Origin: Ulota crispa
Lineage: Eukaryota > Streptophyta > Bryopsida > Orthotrichales > Orthotrichaceae
Assembly (NCBI GenBank): GCA_963920765.1
Contig: OY987244.1
Location: 2,172,501 to 2,236,500 of the forward strand
DNA: 64,000 nt
Direction of reading: 5' to 3'
Part shown: one piece after another, positions 24,501 through 35,442 of the stretch
Layout: the number at the start of each line of letters is the position of its first letter
How positions within the stretch are numbered: position 1 is the first letter of the stretch
Position numbers and translations under genes: made by a program
The notes under the pieces: model-generated
Database searches by the model: none
The model's input: the letters and a program-made list of their open reading frames with translations, nothing else
Told to the model about the DNA's origin: nothing

Positions 24501-24728
24501 ATCGCCACCAGCTTCAAGGGCGTGGCTTCCAGGGGATTCCGAATCCCTCTCCTGGATCCCACGTCTGCAGCGGTGGCCGCATTCTGTACTTAAAGGCACC
24601 ACGGTTTACACTCAGCTCCAGAACTAGGGTTCGGAATTCCAAAGGGTTTATGTGTGATTTTGGGGCTTGATTGGGATTTCGGTGCTTCGAAATTGTGAAA
24701 GTTATTGACTGGTTGGAGGTGTAAGACA
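21511..24728. other. Intergenic region between RPL35 and CLPC
   Basis: The first few hundred bases are RPL35 3' UTR. From about 22.2 to 24.2 kb the DNA is AT-rich with the dispersed repeat at 23130-23510 and no recognised gene. From about 24.25 kb the GC content rises into the CLPC promoter and leader. An inverted CCAAT (ATTGG) is at about 24395 and an 'actagggttcgg' telo-box-like stretch near 24625. The start of transcription is not fixed. Confidence 0.5.
23130..23510. repeat. Dispersed repeat, inverted partner of 15290-15720
   Basis: It carries the reverse complements of several blocks of the 15.3-15.7 kb repeat, such as 'tgttaaagagtagcac' and 'attatttttggtttcaaaaa'. No coding signal. Confidence 0.6.
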
Positions 24729-27700
24729 ATGGCGTCGATGGCGCACTCCTTGACGCTTCCGTCTGTGAGAGCGTCACCCGTTGGCCAGCTCCATGGCGGT
24801 GCCAAGGGCAAGAGTCGGAGGGCGGCGTTCGTGGAAAGGCAGAATGCGCAAGCGAGTTTCTCCTTTCAATCGTTCTCTGGCATGCGCAAGGCTTCCTTGA
24901 TTGATTCCTTGACCGTGAAACAAGGAAAGGATTTCAAGTCCGTAGTGGCGAACTCCACCGCCGTGTCGAAGCAGAGCGGGTCTTCGAGGGCCGTGGTGAC
25001 AGCCATGTTCGAGCGGTTCACGGAGAAGGCCATCAAGGTTATCATGTTGGCGCAGGAAGAAGCCCGGCGCTTGGGACATAATTTCGTCGGCACCGAGCAA
25101 ATTCTGTTGGGACTCATTGGTGAGGGCACCGGGATTGCTGCCAAGGTGTTGAAGTCCATGGGAGTGAACCTGAAGGAAGCTCGTGTGGAAGTGGAGAAGA
25201 TCATCGGTCGGGGAAGCGGCTTCGTGGCTGTGGAGATCCCCTTCACTCCCCGGGCGAAGCGAGTCCTGGAGCTATCCCTTGAAGAAGCCAGGCAACTCGG
25301 TAAGTGCCCCTGCTTCGGGCTATGCATCAATTCTAATGAGATACTGTAATTTTGATGACCTACCAACAGAGGAGTCAGAGTTGCCTCGCAGGAAAATGAG
25401 TGGATTGACGGAAACCCTTGATTCTGGAATGCAGGTCATAATTATATTGGGACCGAGCATTTGCTGCTTGGACTGCTACGAGAGGGCGAGGGTGTGGCCG
25501 CGCGAGTTCTTGAGAACCTTGGAGCGGATCCTAGCAACATTCGCACGCAGGTATAGTGGCTACACTTTGCTCCCTTTTCTTTTTGGCGGGGAAGCATGTT
25601 TTCACATTAGGGACATCATGTATGTTGTTCCACAAGATTATGGCATCCCTGAGGGTTTAAGCTCGTGTCGGAGGAGTAACAGAACGCTTTTCTGAGAGAG
25701 ATGAATTGAGTTTGGTTTACAAATAGGAGGATTGTGCTTGTGTCGTATGTTTTTGGTCCGGTGCAAGGAAAGGACTTGGATAATTTGAAGTTGATTGCAG
25801 GGGTTTAAGAAGAGGTTTTGCGATTGTGACAGGTAATTCGAATGGTCGGCGAGAACACTGAGGCTGTTGGAGTGGGAGGTGGCAGCGGCAGCGGTGGCAA
25901 CAAGATGCCGACTTTGGAGGAGTATGGGACCAATTTGACCAAACTTGCCGAGGAGGTAGGCGGTGCTGTACCGAAATGCTGCTGCATATGTTACATTTAT
26001 GACATCTAGGTGGAGAGATGATGATTTGTGTGTTGGTAACGTTGTTTGAGTACGCCGTGTCTTGGTAACGCTGTTTTGCTCTCGACAAGAGGATATTTAG
26101 CTTGTTGGGAACTTAAGCAAATGAACACATCGTTTTGATGCAGGGAAAGCTTGATCCAGTTGTCGGAAGGATTGCACAGATCGAAAGAGTGACCCAGATT
26201 CTTGGCCGAAGAACGAAGAACAATCCGTGCCTCATCGGAGAGCCTGGTGTGGGAAAGACTGCGGTTGCTGAGGGCTTGGCCCAGAGAATCGCATCCGGGG
26301 ATGTGCCGGAGACGATTGAGGGGAAGAAGGTGATTACCCTGGATATGGGGTTGTTGGTTGCTGGAACCAAGTACAGGGGAGAGTTCGAGGAAAGGCTGAA
26401 GAAGCTGATGGAAGAGATAAAGCAGGCAGATGACATCATCCTGGTGATCGACGAGGTGCACACGCTGATTGGTGCTGGTGCCGCAGAGGGCGCAATCGAT
26501 GCCGCCAACATCTTGAAGCCCGCCTTGGCTCGTGGCGAATTGCAGGTACTTCCAAGACCAAGGGAATCGTGAGTTTGTGCAAGAGTGTCGTCAATGAGAA
26601 CTTGGTTTGCTTTGTTGTTTTGGAGCAAAGGTTCTTAAACTGTAATTCTGTCGGTTCTGACCCCATTAGCAGGATAGCAACGAGTGGTCTTTGGACCTTG
26701 GCTTCGTTTGCTCGCGACAGTGTATGCAGTCTTTGACACGCCCGTGTTTTGTGTGCAGTGCATTGGAGCTACCACACTGGACGAGTATAGGAAGCACATC
26801 GAGAAGGATCCTGCATTGGAGCGTCGTTTCCAGCCCGTGCTGGTTCCAGAGCCCACCGTGGACGAGACCATCGATATCCTGAAGGGGTTGAGGGAGAGAT
26901 ACGAAATTCACCACAAACTGCGTTATACAGATGAGGCGTTGGTGGCAGCAGCTCAGCTGTCTTACCAGTACATCAGGTGTGTGTAGATATATGTAGATGG
27001 AGTGCGATGAGATTCTATTCGTGCTCTAAAATAACCTACCTGATTTTTTCATTACCTTGAAAGTGGATGATGCTGGGTAGAGGTACAGGTGGCTCTTGTT
27101 ACTCCTCAGATTAGTTTGCGCTGCAGACAGTGATCATTGAATCAGTTTTTTTTCAATGCATCTATCTGGACGGCATTCCCTGAATGGTGGTGTTGTGTTT
27201 GTGCAGCGATCGCTTCTTGCCGGACAAGGCTATTGATCTGATCGATGAGGCTGGTTCTAGAGTGAGGCTGAGGCATGCTCAGGTAGGAGTCGTTGGTGTG
27301 TGGAATGTTTAAAGACATGTGCTCTTTGAATTATTCAGTTATCGATTGGAGTGAACCTTTTTGCCTCTTGAGAGTGTGCTCGCTGTGAAGGGAGTTGGGT
27401 ATTGACTCGGAGAAAGAATTCTATTGAGCTCTTGATTTAGGAACTGACGGTTTATTGTGCTCATCAGCTACCCGAAGAGGCAAGAGAGCTCGATAAGGAA
27501 CTGCGCGCAGTGACAAAGGAGAAAAACGAATCAGTTCGTGGCCAGGACTTCGAGAAGGTATATGCCAACAACCAAATTATAGTCTCGTTTTCAGTGTTAT
27601 TTTTCTTGTCTTTTTAAATTTGTAAGTGGACTGAACTGTATGTTGCGCTTGTCGATTTGGTGGTGCTCTGACGCACTGGGCTTGCTTGTGATTGCAGGCT

Positions 27701-29017
27701 GGGGAGTTGAGAGACCGCGAGATGGAGCTGAAGGCCCAGATATCGGCCTTTGTGGAGAAGGGCAAGGAGCAGATGAAGGCGGAGAGCGAGACTGGCGACA
27801 CGGGTCCCATGGTGGAGGAAGCGGACATCCAGCAGATCGTGGCAGCGTGGACGGGAATTCCAATGGAGAAGGTGTCGAGCGACGAGTCGGACCGCCTGCT
27901 GAAGATGGAAGACACGCTGCACACCCGAGTCATCGGGCAGGACGAAGCCGTCAAGGCCATCAGTCGCGCCATTAGAAGGGCGCGTGTGGGACTGAAGAAT
28001 CCGAACCGCCCCATTGCCAGCTTCATCTTCTCAGGTCCCACCGGAGTGGGCAAGTCGGAGCTGGCGAAGGCTCTGGCGTCCTACTACTTCGGTTCCGAGG
28101 AGGCCATGGTCCGACTGGACATGTCCGAGTTCATGGAGCGGCACACGGTGTCGAAGCTGATCGGGTCTCCACCCGGGTACGTCGGTTACAGCGAAGGAGG
28201 CCAGTTGACAGAAGCGGTGCGCAGAAGGCCGTACACGGTGGTTCTTTTCGACGAGATCGAGAAGGCGCACCCCGACGTGTTCAACATGATGCTCCAGATT
28301 TTGGAGGACGGGCGGCTGACGGACAGCAAGGGCCGAACGGTGGACTTCAAGAACACTCTGCTGATCATGACCTCCAACGTGGGAAGCAGCGTGATCGAGA
28401 AGGGCGGCGGCGGCATCGGTTTCCAGTTGGACTACGGCGAGAAGGACTCGAGCTACAACCGCATCAAGAGCCTGGTGAACGAGGAGCTGAAGCAGTACTT
28501 CAGGCCGGAGTTTCTGAACAGGCTGGACGAGATCATCGTGTTCAGGCAACTGACGAAGTTGGAGGTGAAGGAGATCGCCGACATCATGCTGAAGGAGGTG
28601 TTCGAGCGGCTGAAGAAGAAGGAGATCGAGCTTCAGGTTCGTTGCTGAGATTCCTGTACCTTATCTGGTGGTGGATTGTTCTATTCGAAAGCTGCCTTGT
28701 ACAGGAAGTAGCGTGACTTGATTTGCAGCTCATTGGTGATACTAACTTTGATATGACGGATGCAGGTGACGGAGAGGTTCAGGGACCGTGTCGTGGACGA
28801 AGGGTACAGCCCCAGCTACGGAGCTCGGCCATTGAGGCGAGCGATCATGAGGCTGTTGGAGGACAGCATGGCGGAGCGCATGCTTTCTGGAGAGATCAAG
28901 GAGGGCGACTCTGCAATCATCGACGTGGACAGTGAAGGCAGTGTAACGGTATTGAATGGCACCACCGGAACCTCATCGAACACAGTGATAGACGTGGCAC
29001 CATCTGGCATCGCCTAA
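24729..29017 (+). CDS. CLPC: Chloroplast ClpC, Hsp100 chaperone subunit of the Clp protease, nine exons
   Basis: Exons are 24729-25299, 25435-25550, 25833-25955, 26144-26545, 26759-26976, 27207-27282, 27468-27557, 27698-28636 and 28766-29017. All introns are GT/AG and the phases agree, giving 928 residues, close to Arabidopsis ClpC1. Residues 1 to about 90 are Ser/Ala-rich and fit a chloroplast transit peptide. Two Clp-N repeats follow from FERFTEKA (residue 94). AAA domain 1 has Walker A GEPGVGKT (302-309) and Walker B LVIDEVH (about 370-376). A UVR-like segment lies at 503-547. AAA domain 2 has GPTGVGKS (645-652) and VVLFDEIEK (713-721). The IGF tripeptide (772-774) is the ClpP-docking loop. 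The stromal protein unfolds substrates for ClpPR and also acts in import. The gene appears intact, and I saw no transposon in its short introns. Confidence 0.97.
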
Positions 29018-29455
29018 AACCCTCAGTAAGAGACGCCGGGGTTTTTTCTTGTTAAATAGAGAGGTTGTGGTCTTCTAGGCCTGGTAGAATCAGGAACTTG
29101 GTTGAAGTCCCTCTGTAATCGTAAGGAAGAGTGGTACTCATCAGCAACGAAAAGGCGAGAAGGGAAACCATTAATGTCCCTCTCACCGAGCAGAAGGTTT
29201 TTTTTGCATTTGCCAACTGCAGTACGCGTTTCCTGTATATTCTGGCGAGTGGATAACAAGGCAGTGCCTCTTGTGTGTAGATCTGATCACGATCTAGGTC
29301 TGCAGGACTTCACGAAATAGGTGTTTGTGTTCATTGTTCATCATTCTTTTTATTAACAACATCTGCTTATTTTAATAATTTCTTTGCTTCATTAGTTGTC
29401 ATTATTGTCCTTGCATATTGGAGCACATTGGTGACTTCAATTAATTCCTTAGCCC
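29018..29455 (+). other. CLPC 3' untranslated and downstream region
   Basis: Moderately GC-rich DNA continues for about 300 bases after the CLPC stop and then drops to AT-rich sequence near 29330, which suggests the end of the transcribed region. No further exon was seen. Confidence 0.5.
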
Positions 29456-29645
29456 GTTAACCCTTAAACGTCCCTTGGGCTCAGCTAGAAATCAAGTGTT
29501 ACAATCATACATATTGAAGGGATTGAAGGGCTGTATAATGGTGGATGCATTTTTTTTTTGGAAAGCTCTCAAAATAGCTCAAATATATCTGTACATATGG
29601 CCATATGTACGGTCGCAAAGGGCGTTTGGGACCTTTAGGGGTTAA
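29456..29645 (+). repeat. Short TTAACCC-ended element, internally deleted copy
   Basis: It starts GTTAACCCTTAAACGTCCC and ends GACCTTTAGGGGTTAA. Compared with 29643-29882 it lacks the segment between the 'gggct' block and 'atcaagtgttacaatcatac'. It abuts the next copy, with TTAACCCC shared between the two. Confidence 0.75.
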
Positions 29646-29882
29646 CCCCTAAAGGGCCCTTGGGCTTTAGAGATACAGTGCCAAATAAGTTACAGTCGCA
29701 ACTAGTATTCAGAAGTTTGAATCAGATGGTAATTAAGTGTTACAACATACATGTTGAAGTGTTGTATGATGGTGGGTGCATGATTTTTTTGGGATTTTTT
29801 TTGGAAAGCCCTCAGAGCAGCTCAAATACGTCTACATGGTCATACATATGGTTGCAAAGGGCTTTTGGGCTGTTAAGGGTTA
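29643..29882 (+). repeat. Short TTAACCC-ended element, full copy in tandem with the previous one
   Basis: It runs from TTAACCCCTAAAGGGCCC to TTAAGGGTTAAA and contains 'agtttgaatcagatggtaat' and 'gtacatggtcata'-like blocks shared with 19556-19788 and 46937-47168. Two copies lie back to back, so one element probably inserted at the end of the other. Confidence 0.75.
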
Positions 29883-31367
29883 AAGCTTGCGGCACCAAGT
29901 TATGGGGTAGAGATTGGGAATTTTTCAAAAAAATTTAGAGAAGTTGTGGTCTAAGTTTAGCTTCGGAAGATGCTATTTCATGAGCGTAAAATAGTGAGCA
30001 CATGAGTAGTGAGCCAAGATTTTGTGAGCGGGAACCAATTTTGAGCTCAAAATGAACGAAACAAACTTAAAAAACAACAAGTTTTGCAAGAGATGAACGT
30101 TTAATATGCATAATTATAAGGCCATATGTACACCTTTATAGGTGAAATTGAATATTTTGACAAAAAAGCTAAACTCATGGATCCTTGCTCATAATTTAGC
30201 ATTCCCCCAGCTAGTGCTACATAGACAAAGCCTCTACTAACCTAGTTATTTGTTGAACATGATGGGTGTTACAAGTGATTGCATTCCATACAAAGCAAAG
30301 TAAAATTTAAATCTTTGGAACTAGTGTGTTTGTCCTATAAAATTTCAAACAAGCACCCTAAGACCGAAGTGTTCAAGTCCAAAAGTAATGATCCCATCTT
30401 TTCCTCTTTGAGAATACATGTAACGCATGAAGAGAATTTTTAATGTTTTAGTCAAACAAAATAAGATATCTTGATATTTTGTTTGAACATAGTTCCCAAT
30501 GCTTTACTTCCATACTAATAGATATTTGGATGTTTTGCTTTATCATGAGTAGATCTTCCAATGTTTTTCATAATCTAGAATGAAATGAATAGTCTACACA
30601 ATGCAAATTTATAAGCTTAGTTTAGATTTAGATAAATGTTGCATCCAACATTAGGGGTAGTCAAGTCATAGGAGCATCCTCAAAAAAGCTCAATTTATCA
30701 AATTTGTTGAAGATTTGGCAACTATCAATATATCACATGTGAGGATCCTAGTTGAGTTATTAGATATGATTCTTCACCTAAACTTGAGCTCATTCGTTTG
30801 GGCAATTTATTTTTGTCTCTTGATTAATTAAACAATGAGTTCTTTGCATGGTTGTTGCTTTTGGCAAGATTTGGCCATAAAATAAGACATGCAAACATGC
30901 AGGCAAGACCACACAAGTGGGCATGTTTGTCCTTGGAAAAACAATGCTTTGGTACATCCCAAGTTTTTTTGGGCACTTGACCTTTTAACCCCTAAACATC
31001 AAGGAGGGCAAAAAACTTCCTACGACTTTGAAAAAAGATTATGGGCTTTAGAAAAAAGCCATTTTCATTTGATATTTTTCTAGAAGTGACCATAAACACG
31101 TGGTCCATCATGGAAGACAAGAAATTACCTCGAGATGCATTCATTTTTTTTTTGTAACCCAAATTGTGATAAGATTCAGAAACATGGTGTTAGCTCCCAA
31201 GTTGCCCTTCTTGCAATTTTCATGAGGGTACCATGCACAGTTGACTTTTCCAACTTTTTGAAGCAATACTACTAGTGTCCATGTGCAAAACATTGTAAAA
31301 TGCTACAGGCAAGCCAAGCCATGGTGATCCATTCATCCTTTAAGGGTTAGGCCCATCAGAAAAAAAT
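29883..31367. other. AT-rich intergenic DNA with decayed repeats
   Basis: No gene was recognised. The stretch 30380-30620 ('agttcccaatgctttacttc', 'aatgtttttcataatctaga') recurs at 50030-50170 and partly, inverted, at 47755-47850. The stretch 31085-31340 is the inverted partner of 11505-11800. These look like remains of non-autonomous elements. Confidence 0.5.
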
Positions 31368-32150
31368 GAGGAAATTATAAAATGAGTAACAAAAAGGAAA
31401 GAAATTACAGTTTGGGTAACGGTTTGAAAGTAATTACAGTTTGGGTAACAAAATCTAGTAACCTCAGTGGATTCTGCAACTGCCGAGGGCACAAGCCGTT
31501 GAAGCCGCCGTTGACAACAATATTGCCAACTTGTCATTGGTTGTGATCCTTGTTCTCTTAATTGTGATCAATTGCAACCCTTGCTTGCACCTAACCTCTG
31601 CCAACATTTGCCAAACAATTGTAGATTGCAGACTATCAAGGAATAATCACTTGCCTTTTGTTCATAGGTACCACTTTGGAACTTCAACATCACACACTCA
31701 TTGGTTGCGTCTCACTCATGGACATGCATTGTGCACTGTCTCCCAACACAAGTTGATTCATAATTAGCTGTTGAATATCAATTAGACGATGCGCAATGCA
31801 CTTCAATGAGTGAGACACGACCAATGAGTGTGTAACGTTAAAGTTCCAAAGTGGTACCTATGAGCAAAAGGTAAGCAATTGTTCCTTGATAGTGTGCGAT
31901 CTACAATTGTTTAGCAAATGTTGGCGGCAGCTAGGTGCAAGCAAGGGTTGCAATTGATTGCAATTAAAAGAACAAGGATCACAACCAATGACAAGTTGGC
32001 AATATTGTTGTCAACGGCGGCTTCAACGGCTTGTGCCCTCGGCAGTTGCGGAATCCATAGGTTATTGGATTTTGTTACCCAAACTATAGTTACTTTCAAA
32101 CTATACCCAAACTGTAATTTCTTTCCTTTTTGTTACATTGTAATTTCCCC
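31368..32150. mobile_element. Foldback element, 783 bp, with arms of about 370 bp
   Basis: The left arm (gaggaaattat ... ttgggtaac ... gccgttgacaacaatattg) and the right arm are near-complete reverse complements, with the turning point near 31760. The ends resemble those of the 53978-54412 foldback (GGGGAAATTAC / GTAATTTCCCC). No 9-bp target duplication could be made out. Transcripts would form a very long hairpin. Open frames on both strands only reflect the palindrome. Confidence 0.85.
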
Positions 32151-33113
32151 TTTATTGAAAGTTTATATTTCTTGAACATTGATGTAATGGTCATCTAAAG
32201 ACATTCTCTATAAATATTTGAGTTGAAAAACATACCATTTTTATTTCTTTTTCAACTTTTTCTAGACCTCATTTAATACATTATTTGGATTGAAGATTCT
32301 AACAATAGAATCATAATCATGATTAAATAGTGCTCAAATTTATAAGTTGAAATCACAGTTTATTAAAAAGTAAATAGGGGTCAAAAGATCACTTGATCGC
32401 ACATGGTGTACTACAGATACACCAAGTGACCCCTCAAGCATTGAAACTAACTTCAAACCACAATTTCTCCAAAAAAAATTAAAAAATATCAAGGTTTTTG
32501 CCTTCAACAAGGTTTTTTAAGTTTTTTGAACACCCAAACTAGATCAATCATTTAGAGGTAAAAGAGGTAATATTTATAAAAGGCTTACTATAGCAACAAT
32601 TTTAGAGTAACATCCTCTAACTGCCATTTTTTAGTGACACCTTCTATCTACCACTTTCAAATGACAACCTATAACTACCATTTTTGAAGAACTCCTAACC
32701 ACAAACTTTAAACTAAAAGTAGCAAACCACCATCTTCAATTGACAACTTGCCACCATTCTTGCCTATCGCTTTATTGTCACCTTCATCACCATCCTTGAT
32801 TGATATTCACCCATCACCACCATTCTTGATTGTCCAATGTCTTTTTTTTCATACCTCCAACTTGTTTCAACTCTTGTGTACTTCATCCACCACTATTTTT
32901 CTTTAACATTTGCTCAATCCTTCCAAATTTCTTCATCATCCCTCATCTTTGCAAGACTTACTTTTTTCCAACGTTCATATCACTTTGTCTAAAGTTCTTG
33001 AAAACTTCCTTCATCTCTACTCTTTGACCAATAGTCAATTGGCACTAGCGCATACATGTCAAGTTCAACGACATTTGCCACATCCACTTTAAGAAAAACC
33101 AATCTACTCATGT
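32151..33113. other. AT-rich DNA where the SUVH SET domain would be expected, none found
   Basis: Downstream (minus-strand sense) of the SRA relic I see no pre-SET or SET motif in any frame. The segment 32600-32900 is biased, with loosely repeated 'ccaccattt' and 'accatcttc' words. Nothing else was recognised. Confidence 0.5.
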
Positions 33114-33860
33114 CTAATGGGTGTTGGCTAAGCTCGTGTCAACTTGAACTTGTACACCCATTAGATCCTTCTTCCAACTTCCAAGTACAAACAATATACA
33201 ACCCATCATACGAATAGGTCTTCTTTGTATTCTTGCCCATATTGAGGCGTGTGTTTGTTGCACATTTCTTCCACGAGCATGCCCTTGAATTATACAAACA
33301 TGTGTTTGATATTTGCAGCTATTGATAAGAGCTCTATTTCCACCTTTCTTCTCTTGATCCTTCTTTCGTTGTCCACGTCTATCACCTCTACCACCTTCTC
33401 CGCTATATATAATTTCATCTCCACAATCAACATTATCCTTGTAACCGCCCAAAATCACAATGCTATACGCAATACTCTTGCCTCCTTGCTTTATAGTTGA
33501 AATGCCTTTTTGGTGAGCTCCGTGCAATCCAACCACGTACATTTCAACCCTATAATCAAATGAATCCCCAATGTTAACACCTGGCACGTGCCCTAACCCT
33601 TTAAACTTGTACAAGTAATCTCTCATTGATTTCATGGCCTTCAAATCGCTCCTACGACATTCCTTGAAGCGCTTTAAAAGATGATCAAATAGGTTTTGGC
33701 GCGCTAGAAACCATTCTCTAAAGTTCAATGTGTGAAAACTATCCAACAACATTTGAACTTGCTTGTTAACTTCCATAGGTTGCCTCCTTCTAGGTCTTTC
33801 CACTTGCCCCCCAAGATGATCTTGCACGGCTACAAGATTGCCATCTCTTTGATTGTGCAT
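33114..33860 (-). pseudogene. SUVH-type histone methyltransferase relic: SRA (YDG) region with frameshifts, no SET domain
   Basis: From ATG 33860-33858 the minus strand is open for 248 codons. GHVPGVNIGDSFDYRVEMYVVGLH (residues 90-113), AYSIVILGGYKD (131-142) and DEIIYSGEGG (148-157) match the SRA domain of plant SUVH proteins, which read methylated cytosine and write H3K9me2. GNRALINS and IQGHARG continue the domain. After about 33265 the homology moves to the +1 frame (KTYSYDGLYIVCTWK) and near 33160 to the third frame (VYKFKLTRA), where a TAG follows. So there are two frameshifts, and no pre-SET/SET region follows. A good acceptor (GGCTATTGTAG, ending 33875) and a donor at 35128 (AGAAG then GTGAGG) suggest a 5' UTR intron in front of an intronless coding part, the usual SUVH layout. 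It could still be expressed as a truncated SRA protein. Confidence 0.82.
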
Positions 33861-35442
33861 AGAATATCTTTAGCCTACAATAGCCACAAATATCAAAGAG
33901 AACTTGCTCAAATCAGTAAGACTTGCACAACAAAATGGCAAGGCAAACCTCAATTGTTGTCACAAAAGAGAAAACACATCCATTAGACAATCACAAAATG
34001 CACTAGTACAATTCATCCCTAGTGCCTGAACACCAAAAATACAGAAGTAATCATCAAAAGTCAACACCTTTTAATTGTATCTCAACCCTAGAAGCTCGTC
34101 AAGCTACACACAAACGTTCCTTCTAAAGCCAAACATCAGCCACTAAAATTTGTTCAATTTTACACCTGCTAGGCACAAATTAATCAACAAACCTTTCTAA
34201 TCAACAAGTTTTTCCACAGGCAACAGACTTTTCTACATTGATAATGATGAGAATCTCTGCAAGGGGCATGTTAACTTCACTCGTTCACTAATCCTACTCT
34301 AGAGGGAGTAAGTAGCACAACTATGGAGTGCAGAGCAGAATCTAAGGCACCATACCCTTGTCCTAAGAAGCATTCAGCAAAAATAGACCATCACAATCTA
34401 AAAACACTAACCAGGAGTTGGACTTAAGTTTCAACCCCTAGAAACCGTACCATAACCGGAAACTGTCCAATTCTACACCTGCTACACACAAAATAACTCA
34501 CTAGAGGAGACAATCCTTTCACTCATAAAAATAACCCCTTCCAGACAGCATGATAACTTCACCTGTCTCTTTGCAGCGGTCTAGGCAGGGAGCAAGGGAA
34601 ACCTAAGGCACCAGAGCTGTATATTGCTAACTATGCAGCATTACATGACCATCGTATTTCAAGCACACATATACATATACTAACTAGTAAAATCCTAACT
34701 TCAAGATGCAGCTACATATTCATATCCAGCAACCCAATTTGCCATCTAAAACGCCAGCATGGAATGAAGCTGTATAATGTTACACCAAAAGCCTGAGCAC
34801 ACAATACTAGCGAGGAACAGAACAAAAAAGCAAAACTCTCTCAAAATCATTCTAAGAAAGGACAAATTAGAACGCACACACACAACTTGGAGCTGTCAAA
34901 GACCTAGAAACCCTAGAAACCGCAGAACAAAGCGCAAGTAAGCTCCCTGGTCATCTACAATTCATGATTTGCTTGGCAAAGAAAGAAGCCTCCGGAGGAA
35001 TAATTCTGACGGTAATTCAGCAAAAATCAAAACGTAAAGCATGAAAGAAATTGCCAATCCACAAGTCATAGCAGTCAAAATAAAGAATATCTCGCAACTT
35101 AGGAGTGCAAATTCACAACAAACCTCACCTTCTACTCAAGCTCGGAGGCTCAACTTACTTGTCCTTGCACAACAATAGTCGTCGACTCGTCGTCTCAGTT
35201 CGTCTCTGTACCAGCCGCTTGCTCTCAAATGTTCCTCAGATTGTGATAGTTTGCTTTCATAAGAATTGGCGATTATGGCGACATGGCTTGCGGGCCAAGC
35301 AAATCGAGAAGATACTAGAGAGCATCTCAGTAAAATCGCATAACCTGCGAGATAGTAGGCTACTGAAGTGTCCGCTGATCATTTGATACAAGCGAGGCTA
35401 CAAGAACGGCCAGGGTGAATTGACCGAGTGTTTTTTTTGTTG
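33861..35442 (-). other. Probable 5' UTR intron, leader exon and promoter of the SUVH relic
   Basis: In minus-strand sense, a GC-richer leader near 35400-35129 ends at AG/GTGAGG (donor GT at 35128-35127). The next good acceptor is the TGTAG ending at 35875 minus 2000, that is 33875, 14 bases before the ATG. The inferred intron is about 1.25 kb and contains telo-box-like 'aaaccctag' words near 34912. No other gene was recognised here. Confidence 0.45.

Noticed and set aside
28031-28549. 172-codon frame on the minus strand
   Set aside because: Antisense shadow of CLPC exon 8, a GC-rich coding exon.
31340-32175. Short frames on both strands with similar peptides
   Set aside because: Both come from the inverted arms of the 783-bp foldback element.
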